Assembly (NCBI GenBank): GCA_041395665.1
Contig: JAWLAB010000003.1
Coordinates: 248,001 to 312,000 of the forward strand
Origin: Pseudomonadales bacterium
GTDB lineage: Bacteria > Pseudomonadota > Gammaproteobacteria > Pseudomonadales > UBA7239
DNA length: 64,000 nt
Direction of reading: 5' to 3'
The notes under the pieces were generated by a model. The model saw only the letters and a program-made list of their open reading frames with translations. It ran no database searches and was not told the origin of the DNA. The translations under genes and the position numbers were made by a program. Of the stretch, positions 18,087 to 26,240 are shown piece after piece; positions within the stretch are counted from its first letter, which is position 1; every line of letters starts with the position of its first letter.

Positions 18087-18566
18087 TTAAATATCCTTCA
18101 ACTCGCCCTGCAATAGAGCCACAACATCATCGTGATGCGTCTTGGTCGCCACTTTGTTCATGATGTGACGCAATTTGCCGTCCACACCAATAATAAAAGT
18201 GGTGCGCAGTATACCCATGGATTCCCGCCCCATGAATTTTTTAAGCCCCCACACACCGTACTTCTCAGCGATGGCATGGTCCGGATCTGACAAAAGATCA
18301 AAATTCAGTGCATCTCTCTCACGGAATTTCAGCAGTGATTTCGGCTGATCAGGACTCACCCCCAAAGTAACGGCATTTAGTTTTGCCAAAGTTTTTGCGC
18401 TATCGCGCAGACCGCAAGCTTGCACGGTACAGCCAGGGGTCATGGCGCGCGGATAAAAATACAAAATCACGCGTTGACCACGAAAATCTTTCAACGCAAC
18501 GGTTTCGCCGTTTTGATTGAGCAAACTGAATGCGGGCGCAAGATTACCGAGCTTGGGGAATGTCAT
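18087..18566 (-). CDS. bcp: thioredoxin-dependent peroxiredoxin (Bcp/PrxQ)
   Basis: Reduces H2O2 and organic hydroperoxides in the cytoplasm with electrons from thioredoxin. The 159-residue protein has the peroxidatic motif FYPRAMTPGCTVQ with its catalytic Cys near residue 46 and a second Cys five residues later (CTVQAC), the usual intramolecular resolving Cys of PrxQ. VWGLKKFMGRESMGILRTTF is also family-typical. It is the gene before yajC in the leftward direction. Confidence 0.93.
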   Translation of the reverse strand: MTFPKLGNLAPAFSLLNQNGETVALKDFRGQRVILYFYPRAMTPGCTVQACGLRDSAKTLAKLNAVTLGVSPDQPKSLLKFRERDALNFDLLSDPDHAIAEKYGVWGLKKFMGRESMGILRTTFIIGVDGKLRHIMNKVATKTHHDDVVALLQGELKDI

Positions 18567-18675
18567 AACAGGAAACCCTTCTACATTGGCAGCGCGCTAT
18601 TATGCCAGAGCTTTTTAAGCGCAAAACCAGCCATCTGCTATGATGATTCATCCATTTCTTCCAGCAGCTTTACAC

Positions 18676-19506
18676 ATGGCGCGCATTCTTATCTTTGATT
18701 CTGGCGTTGGCGGGCTATCCATTCTCGGTGCGCTAAAAAGAAATCCTGATATCAGCCAAACCGCGCATGAGTGGCTGTTCTGCTCCGATAACGCTTTTTT
18801 TCCCTACGGCCTTAAGAAAGAAGATGAATTGATTGCGCGAGTGACGCGCGTGCTGCAAGCCATCCACCAGCAATATCAACCCGACATCATCGTGCTTGCC
18901 TGCAACACCGCTAGCACCGTCGCACTGGAAGCCGTGCGCCAAATACTGCCTGTACCGATAGTCGGCGTTGTGCCTGCCATCAAACCTGCGGCACAACTCA
19001 CGCAATCTGGCTGTATTGGCTTGCTGGCTACACCCGGCACCATCGCGCGTGCTTACACAGAACAGCTGATTAAAGACTTTGCCAGCAACTGCGATGTAGT
19101 ACGCGTAGGTAGCAATGAACTGGTGGGGCAGGCGGAACAACAACTGCGCAGTGGGTTTGTCGATCAAACGAAGATTCACGAAGCATTGATGCCACTGCGC
19201 AACGCAATTGCCAAACATCAATTAGATACGGTTGTGCTGGCCTGCACGCACTTTCCGTTGATTATCACGCACCTACAAGAGCAACTGCCTGAAATCAAAC
19301 ATTGGGTAGACTCCAGTGAAGCAGTAGCGCGACGCGTAGCTTGGTTATTGCAACAACCAACACAAAAAAATACAGCTCACTCATCTGGGCCAGAAGCAGG
19401 TGGCACTGCACTATTTACGCGTATGGATGAATCCATCGAGCAACTAAAACGCACTTTAGGCTATTTTGGTTTAGGAAATATTTGTTTATTAACGGTGGAT
19501 AGCTAG
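18676..19506 (+). CDS. murI: glutamate racemase MurI
   Basis: Cofactor-independent racemase supplying D-glutamate for peptidoglycan. It has the N-terminal signature ILIFDSGVGGLSIL, the first catalytic Cys in ACNTAST near residue 70, and the second in VLACTHFPL near 190. The frame is open 12 codons further up (ATG at 18640), but the extension MMIHPFLPAALH is not family-like, so the ATG at 18676 is preferred; neither start has a clear ribosome site. The gene ends in a 4-nt overlap with the convergent tad locus. Confidence 0.92.
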   Translation: MARILIFDSGVGGLSILGALKRNPDISQTAHEWLFCSDNAFFPYGLKKEDELIARVTRVLQAIHQQYQPDIIVLACNTASTVALEAVRQILPVPIVGVVPAIKPAAQLTQSGCIGLLATPGTIARAYTEQLIKDFASNCDVVRVGSNELVGQAEQQLRSGFVDQTKIHEALMPLRNAIAKHQLDTVVLACTHFPLIITHLQEQLPEIKHWVDSSEAVARRVAWLLQQPTQKNTAHSSGPEAGGTALFTRMDESIEQLKRTLGYFGLGNICLLTVDS

Positions 19507-20282
19507 GGCTGAGACTGATCGCCTTCTTCTGCATCAGAATTGCGAGACAGGCCAAATCCATTGTCCCCAAAAACCCCCAAATTCAATAAATTACCGGAGC
19601 TAGAACCATACGGCCAAGCTCGCCACGCGGGGTCGTCAAGAATATCGGATTGCATGCGTATTACGGCAGCCGAAGTGATGGGAATGGTATAAGGGTCGTT
19701 GGTGCTTGCCTCACAATCCAATAAATTGTGCCCAATGTTGTAAGTTCTAATTGCCTCGCGTATGGCAACGCGAATCACAGGAAAGCTTAAGTGATAACAA
19801 AAAGTAATTTGCAACTTCAGCAAATTGGCGTCTTGGATATTCACACGCGACGCACCCGGCTTGGCATCGCGATACATTAGGTTGTCATTAGGGATTTTTT
19901 TCCATCCAGTGACATCATCGTCTTCACCAAATTCCAAAAACGCCAATCGCGTTGGATTGATGCGGTCAAATTTTACATAACCAGAACCTACCAAACCATC
20001 AACAACACCCACTGCATCCGTCACATTAAAGGAGTTGTTATCGGTGGTATAAAACGGCGCCATACCAATGACAAAGCCTCGGCGCACTGATGTCAGTGTC
20101 GCTCCATTTACAGCGGCAATTCGCGCAGCATTAAATGCCGCATAATTGAGCGTCGTTTTTGCTTGGTAAATCAGAGCAAATTGCAAACAACCAAATACCA
20201 GCATAAAGACTACCGGCGCAATAATAATAAACTCCGTCGCGCTTTGGCCTCGTTGCCGAGTATAAGATAGCGCTCTTTTCAT
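19503..20282 (-). CDS. tadE: TadE-like pseudopilin, last gene of the tad locus
   Basis: Prepilin-like protein of 259 residues. The short basic leader RQRGQSATEFIIIAP is a type IVb prepilin processing site (cleavage expected after Gly, Glu at +5), followed by a membrane helix VVFMLVFGCLQFALIYQ. The rest is a periplasmic domain without recognised motifs. In known Tad systems TadE and TadF are pseudopilins processed by a TadV-type peptidase and needed for pilus biogenesis. Its start codon shares bases with the tadD-like stop (20282). Confidence 0.85.
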   Translation of the reverse strand: MKRALSYTRQRGQSATEFIIIAPVVFMLVFGCLQFALIYQAKTTLNYAAFNAARIAAVNGATLTSVRRGFVIGMAPFYTTDNNSFNVTDAVGVVDGLVGSGYVKFDRINPTRLAFLEFGEDDDVTGWKKIPNDNLMYRDAKPGASRVNIQDANLLKLQITFCYHLSFPVIRVAIREAIRTYNIGHNLLDCEASTNDPYTIPITSAAVIRMQSDILDDPAWRAWPYGSSSGNLLNLGVFGDNGFGLSRNSDAEEGDQSQP

Positions 20283-21013
20283 TATTGAGCAGCCTGTTCA
20301 CTAGGCGATTTTAATAAAGGCGGATGCCAAATATCTTTTCCTTCTGCATCGGTTTTCTTTTTATCAGAAGGTTGTGGTGATTGTGTTGCTACAGCCTCTT
20401 GCTGCTCTATTTGCTGCGACTCGAATGCTTCAGGTGATGTTTGGTCCGGCATCAGCACTGGCGGCAAATCTGAGATTTTTTGTGGTTTCCCATCCAAAAC
20501 AATCATTTCAACTTTGCTTACATCAACAGGCTTTTGCTCTTCTTTTTTATTGGCCGAGAGCTTTTCTAAAGCTTGATTCTGCTGTTCCATCAACTGCAAT
20601 AATTGCTGGTTATATGACTTTGCAATTTGAAAAACAGGATCGCTCGGTGGCAAATAACGCAATGCCTCTGAAAAAGTTTGGGCTGATGCACGCAACTGAT
20701 TAAAGCCTGCGTTATACCAAGCTTTTGCAAAGTGGCTGTCTCTCAGTACAGCTTCGCGATACGCCTTTACCGCTTCGTCTATTTGATCCATGCGCGCATG
20801 TGTATTACCCATGCGAAACCAAACCTCTGCCTCCGACGGTGTCGCCTGCGATAGTTTTTTGTAGTACTGCAACGCAGTTGGGTATTGGCCATCTTGGTAG
20901 GCTTTATCTGCCTTGGTACGCCACTCCGCCAATGTTGATAAGCTCGGAGAGGACATACATCCGGCAAGCAGCACAACCGCCAGCAACATCACAATACGCC
21001 GCACCATAGACAT
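20282..21013 (-). CDS. tadD: TadD-like TPR lipoprotein
   Basis: A 243-residue lipoprotein: signal peptide with lipobox LLAGC (Cys19), then three to four tetratricopeptide repeats (about residues 33-145; AEVWFRMGNTHARMDQIDEA is typical) and a charged Pro/Gln-rich tail. TadD proteins are outer-membrane TPR lipoproteins that act as pilotins or scaffolds for the Tad secretin. It is in the expected late position of the operon, 1 nt after the DUF192 gene. Confidence 0.85.
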   Translation of the reverse strand: MSMVRRIVMLLAVVLLAGCMSSPSLSTLAEWRTKADKAYQDGQYPTALQYYKKLSQATPSEAEVWFRMGNTHARMDQIDEAVKAYREAVLRDSHFAKAWYNAGFNQLRASAQTFSEALRYLPPSDPVFQIAKSYNQQLLQLMEQQNQALEKLSANKKEEQKPVDVSKVEMIVLDGKPQKISDLPPVLMPDQTSPEAFESQQIEQQEAVATQSPQPSDKKKTDAEGKDIWHPPLLKSPSEQAAQ

Positions 21014-21367
21014 TTACTCTTTAGGCAGAAATTTTAATTGGGCGCCAACAGCAAGCCCTAGTTTTTCAGCATCACCAGCGCGCAACTCCAAAGCTGATTT
21101 GGCTGCAATACACAGCAACACACGCCACGGTGCAACATGGTGGCCAATCTTCAGCACAAACCCTTGTTTATTGATAAACACAACATCAATCGAATAACGC
21201 ATAAAAAAAGTATGAATTGAATTACAGTGCGTAATCCATAAAGACTCACGAGGCATCAGTTCCACACGCCCTAGTAAACCGCGCATTCGCTCAAACACAT
21301 TGGTGGTCTGTTGGATTCTAGAATCAGGCAGCACATGGTGATTGAGCTGCAACTCACCCAATAACAT
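21014..21367 (-). CDS. DUF192 family protein inside the tad operon
   Basis: A 117-residue DUF192 protein; the family is small, conserved and of unknown activity. Typical features are the RMRGLLGR motif near residue 30, WITHCNSIHTFFMRYSID near 45-62, and the downstream APWR (the family W-R pair). No clear signal peptide is seen, although many family members are exported. Its ATG overlaps the tadC stop (TAATG), so it is translationally coupled to the pilus genes. Confidence 0.88.
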   Translation of the reverse strand: MLLGELQLNHHVLPDSRIQQTTNVFERMRGLLGRVELMPRESLWITHCNSIHTFFMRYSIDVVFINKQGFVLKIGHHVAPWRVLLCIAAKSALELRAGDAEKLGLAVGAQLKFLPKE

Positions 21368-22314
21368 TATAAAAATCCCTGATTCATAAATTTCACTACG
21401 ATGGGGAATGCCAGAATCATGAATGTCACAGGAAAGATAAAAGCCATCAAAGGGAAAATCAGTTTAACTGGCGCTTCCATAGCCAATTTTTCAGCACGCT
21501 GGAATCGTTCATTTCGCCGTTGATCCGATTGCACTTTTAGCACTTTACTCATGCTAGATCCCAATTTTTCTGCTTGGATAACCGCACGCACAAAAGCACT
21601 GACCGCTTTTATATCAAGACGCTCAGCCATACGCGTCAACGCATCTGCCCTGCTCGCACCCGCGCGAATATCACGCATGACCGTCAGAAACTCATGTTTT
21701 AGCGCACCACTCGGCCCTTTTTCTACCGCTTGATTCATTGCACCAGTGAGGTTTAAGCCTGCTTCCACACACATCGAAATAAACTCAAGATACATCGGCA
21801 ACGCACGCATCACTTCTTTTTCTCGTTTGACTTTGGTTTCGCTCAACCAGATTACGGGCAAGAAAAATCCCATCAAAATAGAACCAATAAAAATCAACAG
21901 AGAAAGCTTTTTCAGCATCAAAGCTGCCAGCAATACTAAAATTGGAAAAAGAAAAGCACTGAATACACGAATCGCGAAAAACTCCTCCGCATTGACATAG
22001 TAGGCAACACCAGTTTGCTGCAAACGCTTTTCTAGTCTATCTAAATATGGGATGGGCAAGTTCGTGCAGAGATAATACGCAATGATACGAATCAAAGGCC
22101 AGACTAACTTTAATGCGGGCGGTAGCTCATCTTTATATTCACGACTTTCTTCAGGTATACGCGAGCCTAGTATTTTAATGATCAGCACGATTAGCGCGAC
22201 AGAAATACCGATACCAATAGCCGATGTATACATTAATACCGGCGCACTGAGGTTTAAGAAAATAAACCACAAGTCAGATAACTCTTTTTGTATCGATAAC
22301 CACATAGAGTTCAC
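21367..22314 (-). CDS. tadC: Tad pilus inner-membrane platform protein TadC
   Basis: A type II secretion F-domain membrane protein of 315 residues. It has hydrophobic N-terminal segments (about 25-50 and 105-155), a cytoplasmic F domain with YLEFISMCVEAGLNLTGAMNQ near 180, and a C-terminal membrane pair ending in PVTFMILAFPIVV. With TadB it forms the platform on which TadA assembles Flp pilin. The start overlaps the tadB stop by 4 nt. Confidence 0.92.
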   Translation of the reverse strand: MNSMWLSIQKELSDLWFIFLNLSAPVLMYTSAIGIGISVALIVLIIKILGSRIPEESREYKDELPPALKLVWPLIRIIAYYLCTNLPIPYLDRLEKRLQQTGVAYYVNAEEFFAIRVFSAFLFPILVLLAALMLKKLSLLIFIGSILMGFFLPVIWLSETKVKREKEVMRALPMYLEFISMCVEAGLNLTGAMNQAVEKGPSGALKHEFLTVMRDIRAGASRADALTRMAERLDIKAVSAFVRAVIQAEKLGSSMSKVLKVQSDQRRNERFQRAEKLAMEAPVKLIFPLMAFIFPVTFMILAFPIVVKFMNQGFL

Positions 22315-23168
22315 ACATCAATCGTCGTAATTTTTCGAATAATTGAAAAGCCAATACCCAGCATGACGACAATGACACCAAGTACTACATACCCCATTGT
22401 GGTGCTGTACAACTTGCTCATTGCTTCTGGCTCAATCACATTCAACGCACACGCCAGCAAGATAGGTAGCCCCGTCATCACATAACCTTGCATCTTGCCT
22501 TGTGAAGTTAAGCTAACAATTTTGCCTTCCATCGCTGCCTTTTGACGCAAGGTATCTGCTAGTTTTTCCATCACTTCCACAAGATTACCGCCCACTTCGC
22601 GTGAAATACGAATAGCAGACAAAGCCACTCTAAAATCTTGCGATGGAATGCGCTTTTCCATATCAACCAGAGCTTGATCGAAATTAACACCCAACTTAAT
22701 TTTTCGCACCAATAAAGAAAACTCTTGCGCCAAGGGTGCTGGCTGCTCCGTTGCCAATGTTTCAATTGCACCCATCAAACTAGTTCCTGCACCGAGACTA
22801 CTCGCTAATGACATGAATGCATCCGGTAGCTGTTCATCAAACTTTTTCATGCGTGATTTTTTGATGCTGCCGTAGAACATTTTTGGCACAACTGCCATCA
22901 CAACAACAGCGACTATCACACTGAGAAAGTCGCGCTTGATGATCAACACCAGCGTCGGCACCACAATTAATGCTGTGGTGTAGTAGCGCACCAACATGTC
23001 AGGATCCATAAACATAAACATGTCCGACAAGTTCATGTTTGCTTCTTCAGAAAGCTGAGACTCGAAACGCGCTTTTATTTTTGCACCCACTGTCATTGCC
23101 AAGAAAAACAAAATAGACAGACTGACAAACAGTAGAATAAAGATTACTAAGATACCTGTTCCAGACAT
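22311..23168 (-). CDS. tadB: Tad pilus inner-membrane platform protein TadB
   Basis: A 285-residue type II secretion F-domain protein. It has an N-terminal membrane helix (residues 5-25), a further pair near 65-100, the F domain with LPDAFMSLASSLGAGTSL near 120 and SREVGGNLVEVMEKLADTLR near 195, and two C-terminal helices. It is the partner of TadC. It follows the tadA gene by 9 nt. Confidence 0.92.
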   Translation of the reverse strand: MSGTGILVIFILLFVSLSILFFLAMTVGAKIKARFESQLSEEANMNLSDMFMFMDPDMLVRYYTTALIVVPTLVLIIKRDFLSVIVAVVVMAVVPKMFYGSIKKSRMKKFDEQLPDAFMSLASSLGAGTSLMGAIETLATEQPAPLAQEFSLLVRKIKLGVNFDQALVDMEKRIPSQDFRVALSAIRISREVGGNLVEVMEKLADTLRQKAAMEGKIVSLTSQGKMQGYVMTGLPILLACALNVIEPEAMSKLYSTTMGYVVLGVIVVMLGIGFSIIRKITTIDV

Positions 23169-23177
23169 CGTTATTTC

Positions 23178-24845
23178 TCAGCCAAATAAACTCATATCGA
23201 CTTCTAAGCCGCGTTTACGCATATCTTCGTAGAACTCTGGCACTCGACCTGTTGCTACAAATTGGCCACGAACACGCCCTTCTGCATCGTACCCTTCTTG
23301 CTGGAAACGAAAAATTTCTTGCATTTGGATAATGCCCGTTTCCATACCCGTAATTTCATTGATAGCCGTTACACGACGGCTGCCGTCAGAAAAACGCGAC
23401 TGCTGCACAATCATATTGACTGCTGAAGAAATTTGCTCACGAATGGCTTGCACGGGCAAATCCATGCCAGCCATCATCACCATGACCTCTAAACGCGAAA
23501 TCATGTCGCGCGGTGTGTTAGCGTGACCTGTTGTCAACGAACCTTCGTGCCCCGTGTTCATCGCTTGCAACATATCTAACGCTTCACCGCCGCGACACTC
23601 GCCGACAACGATTCTGTCCGGTCGCATACGCAAACAGTTTTTCACCAAATCACGAATCGTAATCGCACCTCGCCCTTCCATATTTGGCGGTCTTGCTTCC
23701 AATGAAACTAAGTGTGGCTGCGCCAACTGTAATTCAGCAGCATCTTCAATGGTAATAACGCGCTCGCCATGAGGAATAAAGTTTGACAACACATTCAATA
23801 AAGTAGTTTTACCAGAGCCTGTACCGCCTGAAATCACGATATTGCGTTTCTGTTCTACGCAAATCTTCAAAAACTTCATCATATTTTCATTGACAGCTTT
23901 GAAGCCAACCAAATCTGATGCTTGTAATTTTTTCTTAGAAAACTTTCGGATAGTGATACAAGGACCTTTTAACGCAAGCGGTGGAATAATGGCATTCACA
24001 CGCGAACCATCTTTTAAGCGCGCATCCACCATGGGTGAACTTTCATCTATCCTTCTTCCTAAAGGTGAAACAATCCGCTCAATGGTGGAAAGCACCGCTT
24101 TGTGGCTACTGTAGTTCACATCAGATTTTTGCAAACGCCCACTGCGTTCGATGTAAATATCATTAAAACTGTTGACCATAATTTCAGTCACAGACTCATC
24201 TGCCAACAGTGCTTCCATAGGTCCTAAGCCCACGGCTTCGTTCAATACATCTTCCGTCAAACGCGCACGCGTAATAAAAGGCGGCAATGCGCCTTCTAAC
24301 CCGTCCAATACTTCATCAATCAATGCTTTGATGCGATTGCGCAAATCTTCATCTGACATCGTGCCAACATCAATACGTTTCAAGTCCATGCGCTTGAGCA
24401 ATTCCTCATGCACATGGCTTTGCCACAAAATCAGTTGCTCCTGCTGCGCACTACCAACGGAGCCAAACGCTGGCGCACTTGCCGCACCGCCACTCTCTGC
24501 AGCAGCTACAGCATCTGACTCCCCGTCTTCGTTGGCGGCAGCTAATGCGTTGCCCACATCCAACTGTTTGCAGCGCAAGTTGTACGCACCAATCGTAATC
24601 ACATCCGATGTTGTCAGTGGCCCGTAGGCATCCACACGTTTTCCGTTAACAAAAGTGCCGGCATCAACCTGGTCGCTAATATGCAGTCCGTCACCACGCT
24701 CTTCAATTTGCGCATGCAAACCAGCGACTTTCCAGCCACGCAACTGTACTAAATTGTCTCTGGATTTCCCTATGCCGCAGCGATTTCCCATGCAGCGCAC
24801 GAGATTATCACTTTCGCCTTTTGTGCTTACTGTAATTTCAAACAT
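23178..24845 (-). CDS. tadA: Tad pilus assembly ATPase TadA (CpaF) with N-terminal FHA domain
   Basis: Secretion/assembly ATPase of 555 residues powering pilus assembly from the cytoplasmic face. Residues about 1-95 form an FHA-like domain (CGIGKSRDNLVQL, GLHAQIEE, DAGTFVNGKRV), not part of standard TadA. A linker (95-145) and the CpaF core follow. The core has Walker A SGGTGSGKTTLL near 340, acidic residues RVITIEDAAELQL, Walker B RIVVGECRGGEAL, and GHEGSLTTGHANTP. FHA domains bind phosphothreonine peptides, so the fusion suggests phosphorylation-dependent control or docking; no Ser/Thr kinase is in the window. It sits between the secretin and tadB. Confidence 0.93.
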   Translation of the reverse strand: MFEITVSTKGESDNLVRCMGNRCGIGKSRDNLVQLRGWKVAGLHAQIEERGDGLHISDQVDAGTFVNGKRVDAYGPLTTSDVITIGAYNLRCKQLDVGNALAAANEDGESDAVAAAESGGAASAPAFGSVGSAQQEQLILWQSHVHEELLKRMDLKRIDVGTMSDEDLRNRIKALIDEVLDGLEGALPPFITRARLTEDVLNEAVGLGPMEALLADESVTEIMVNSFNDIYIERSGRLQKSDVNYSSHKAVLSTIERIVSPLGRRIDESSPMVDARLKDGSRVNAIIPPLALKGPCITIRKFSKKKLQASDLVGFKAVNENMMKFLKICVEQKRNIVISGGTGSGKTTLLNVLSNFIPHGERVITIEDAAELQLAQPHLVSLEARPPNMEGRGAITIRDLVKNCLRMRPDRIVVGECRGGEALDMLQAMNTGHEGSLTTGHANTPRDMISRLEVMVMMAGMDLPVQAIREQISSAVNMIVQQSRFSDGSRRVTAINEITGMETGIIQMQEIFRFQQEGYDAEGRVRGQFVATGRVPEFYEDMRKRGLEVDMSLFG

Positions 24846-24871
24846 CGGCTAAATCTCTATTGCTATCCTAA

Positions 24872-26233
24872 TTATTCAAACAGACCTTTTTCAAAAGAGC
24901 TGTTGAAACGATTGATCATGTCATCACGACGCGCCGCTTCTTCACGATTAATGTCATGGTTTACATCAATAATGGTTGGCGTAACAAAAATAACCAATTC
25001 TGTTTTTTTCGTTTGAAAAAACTTGGAGCGAAATAGTTTTCCAAGGATTGGCAGATCACCCAGCCACTTCACTTTATCCAAGCTTCTGCTGATTTCTGAA
25101 TTCGTTAAACCAGAAATAACCAAAGTTTCACCGTCTTTCATGTTGACATCAGTTGTTGTGCCGCGTGTTTTAAATGCTGGATTTCCATCCACTGCATTCG
25201 CTGGATCCAACACACTCACTTCCGTAGAAATTTTTGCCGAAATATTGCCGCGCGTATCCGCTTGAGGTGCGACACTCAACTTAATACCAAAGTCTTTGTA
25301 ATCAACGGATGAGCCGTTGATATTGCTAGTCACGACTGGCACCTGCCCGCCCGCTAAGAACTCCGCTTGCCCGCCGCTGCGCGCACTCAAACGCGGTGAA
25401 GCAAGTAGGAACGCATCACCCGTGCTGACCAAATAGCTAATTCGCGAAGTAATTTCTGTCGCTATACCAAAGAAAGCCTGCCCTTCTTCGTTTCTAAACG
25501 GCAATGCAGTTAAATCACCTGTAAAATCTTTCGATGGTGCTGGTCTATAAAAAGAATTTGTTTTTACACCCTTATAAAATGCAGCTGTTGGCCCAGCGAT
25601 ATCTGTTTGCCAATTAATCCCCAACTGCTCTAAGTCATTGGTATTGAATTCGGTGATTTGTACATTCATGTAAACCATTTTTTCTGAAAACGCATTAGAA
25701 ACACGCGTTAAGTTGATGACACTAGGGTACAAAGCAACTACACGCTCAACCAATGTTTTATCACGCTCGTAAATATCGCCTTCAATCACCGGTCTGCCAG
25801 AAACAGACTTCACGCTAATGCCTTCAACATTGCGCAGCAGTGCACTAATTTCAGCGACAGCGCGTGTTGTGCTACCAGGCAAAACATAAACAGTCGTGTC
25901 GTGTTGCCAACCCGCTTTGCCCCAGAGATGGATATTGGTCATCCCTTCCTCGTCTGCGACGATAACTAATTCACCCGTAGTCAATAAGCGCGTGCTGATT
26001 ACTGAACCGCTCCCTACAACAACACGCTCTACATCACCCACTTTCATGACATAGGTTTCACCTTTATACAAAGACAGCAAAACTTCTTTGGGTTGAAGCT
26101 CTGCCGCTTGCACAGAATGCATCAGCAGAAATGCCATCAATATGGCAAAACATTTCAGCCACTGTTTTTGAAAGTTAAATAACTTATTCATGTTTTTTTT
26201 GATATTCATATTAGTCATTCCAAAACTATGCAT
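24872..26233 (-). CDS. cpaC: Tad secretin CpaC/RcpA
   Basis: Outer-membrane secretin through which the Flp pilus passes. The start is placed at the ATG at 26233, preceded by GAGG at correct spacing directly after the cpaB stop; an ORF start at 26269 would lie inside cpaB. The protein is about 453 residues. It has a signal peptide ending MHSVQA, a BON-like/pilus-secretin N domain (about 45-120), a second N domain (LLRNVEGISVKSVSGRPVIEG), and the secretin channel domain from about 190 with SARSGGQAEFLAGGQVPV and the C-terminal ILGKLFRSKFFQTKKTELV. The length is normal for CpaC. Confidence 0.92.
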   Translation of the reverse strand: MHSFGMTNMNIKKNMNKLFNFQKQWLKCFAILMAFLLMHSVQAAELQPKEVLLSLYKGETYVMKVGDVERVVVGSGSVISTRLLTTGELVIVADEEGMTNIHLWGKAGWQHDTTVYVLPGSTTRAVAEISALLRNVEGISVKSVSGRPVIEGDIYERDKTLVERVVALYPSVINLTRVSNAFSEKMVYMNVQITEFNTNDLEQLGINWQTDIAGPTAAFYKGVKTNSFYRPAPSKDFTGDLTALPFRNEEGQAFFGIATEITSRISYLVSTGDAFLLASPRLSARSGGQAEFLAGGQVPVVTSNINGSSVDYKDFGIKLSVAPQADTRGNISAKISTEVSVLDPANAVDGNPAFKTRGTTTDVNMKDGETLVISGLTNSEISRSLDKVKWLGDLPILGKLFRSKFFQTKKTELVIFVTPTIIDVNHDINREEAARRDDMINRFNSSFEKGLFE

Positions 26234-26240
26234 TACCGCC

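Noticed and set aside
18733..19221. 162-residue minus-strand ORF
   Set aside because: Antisense to murI.
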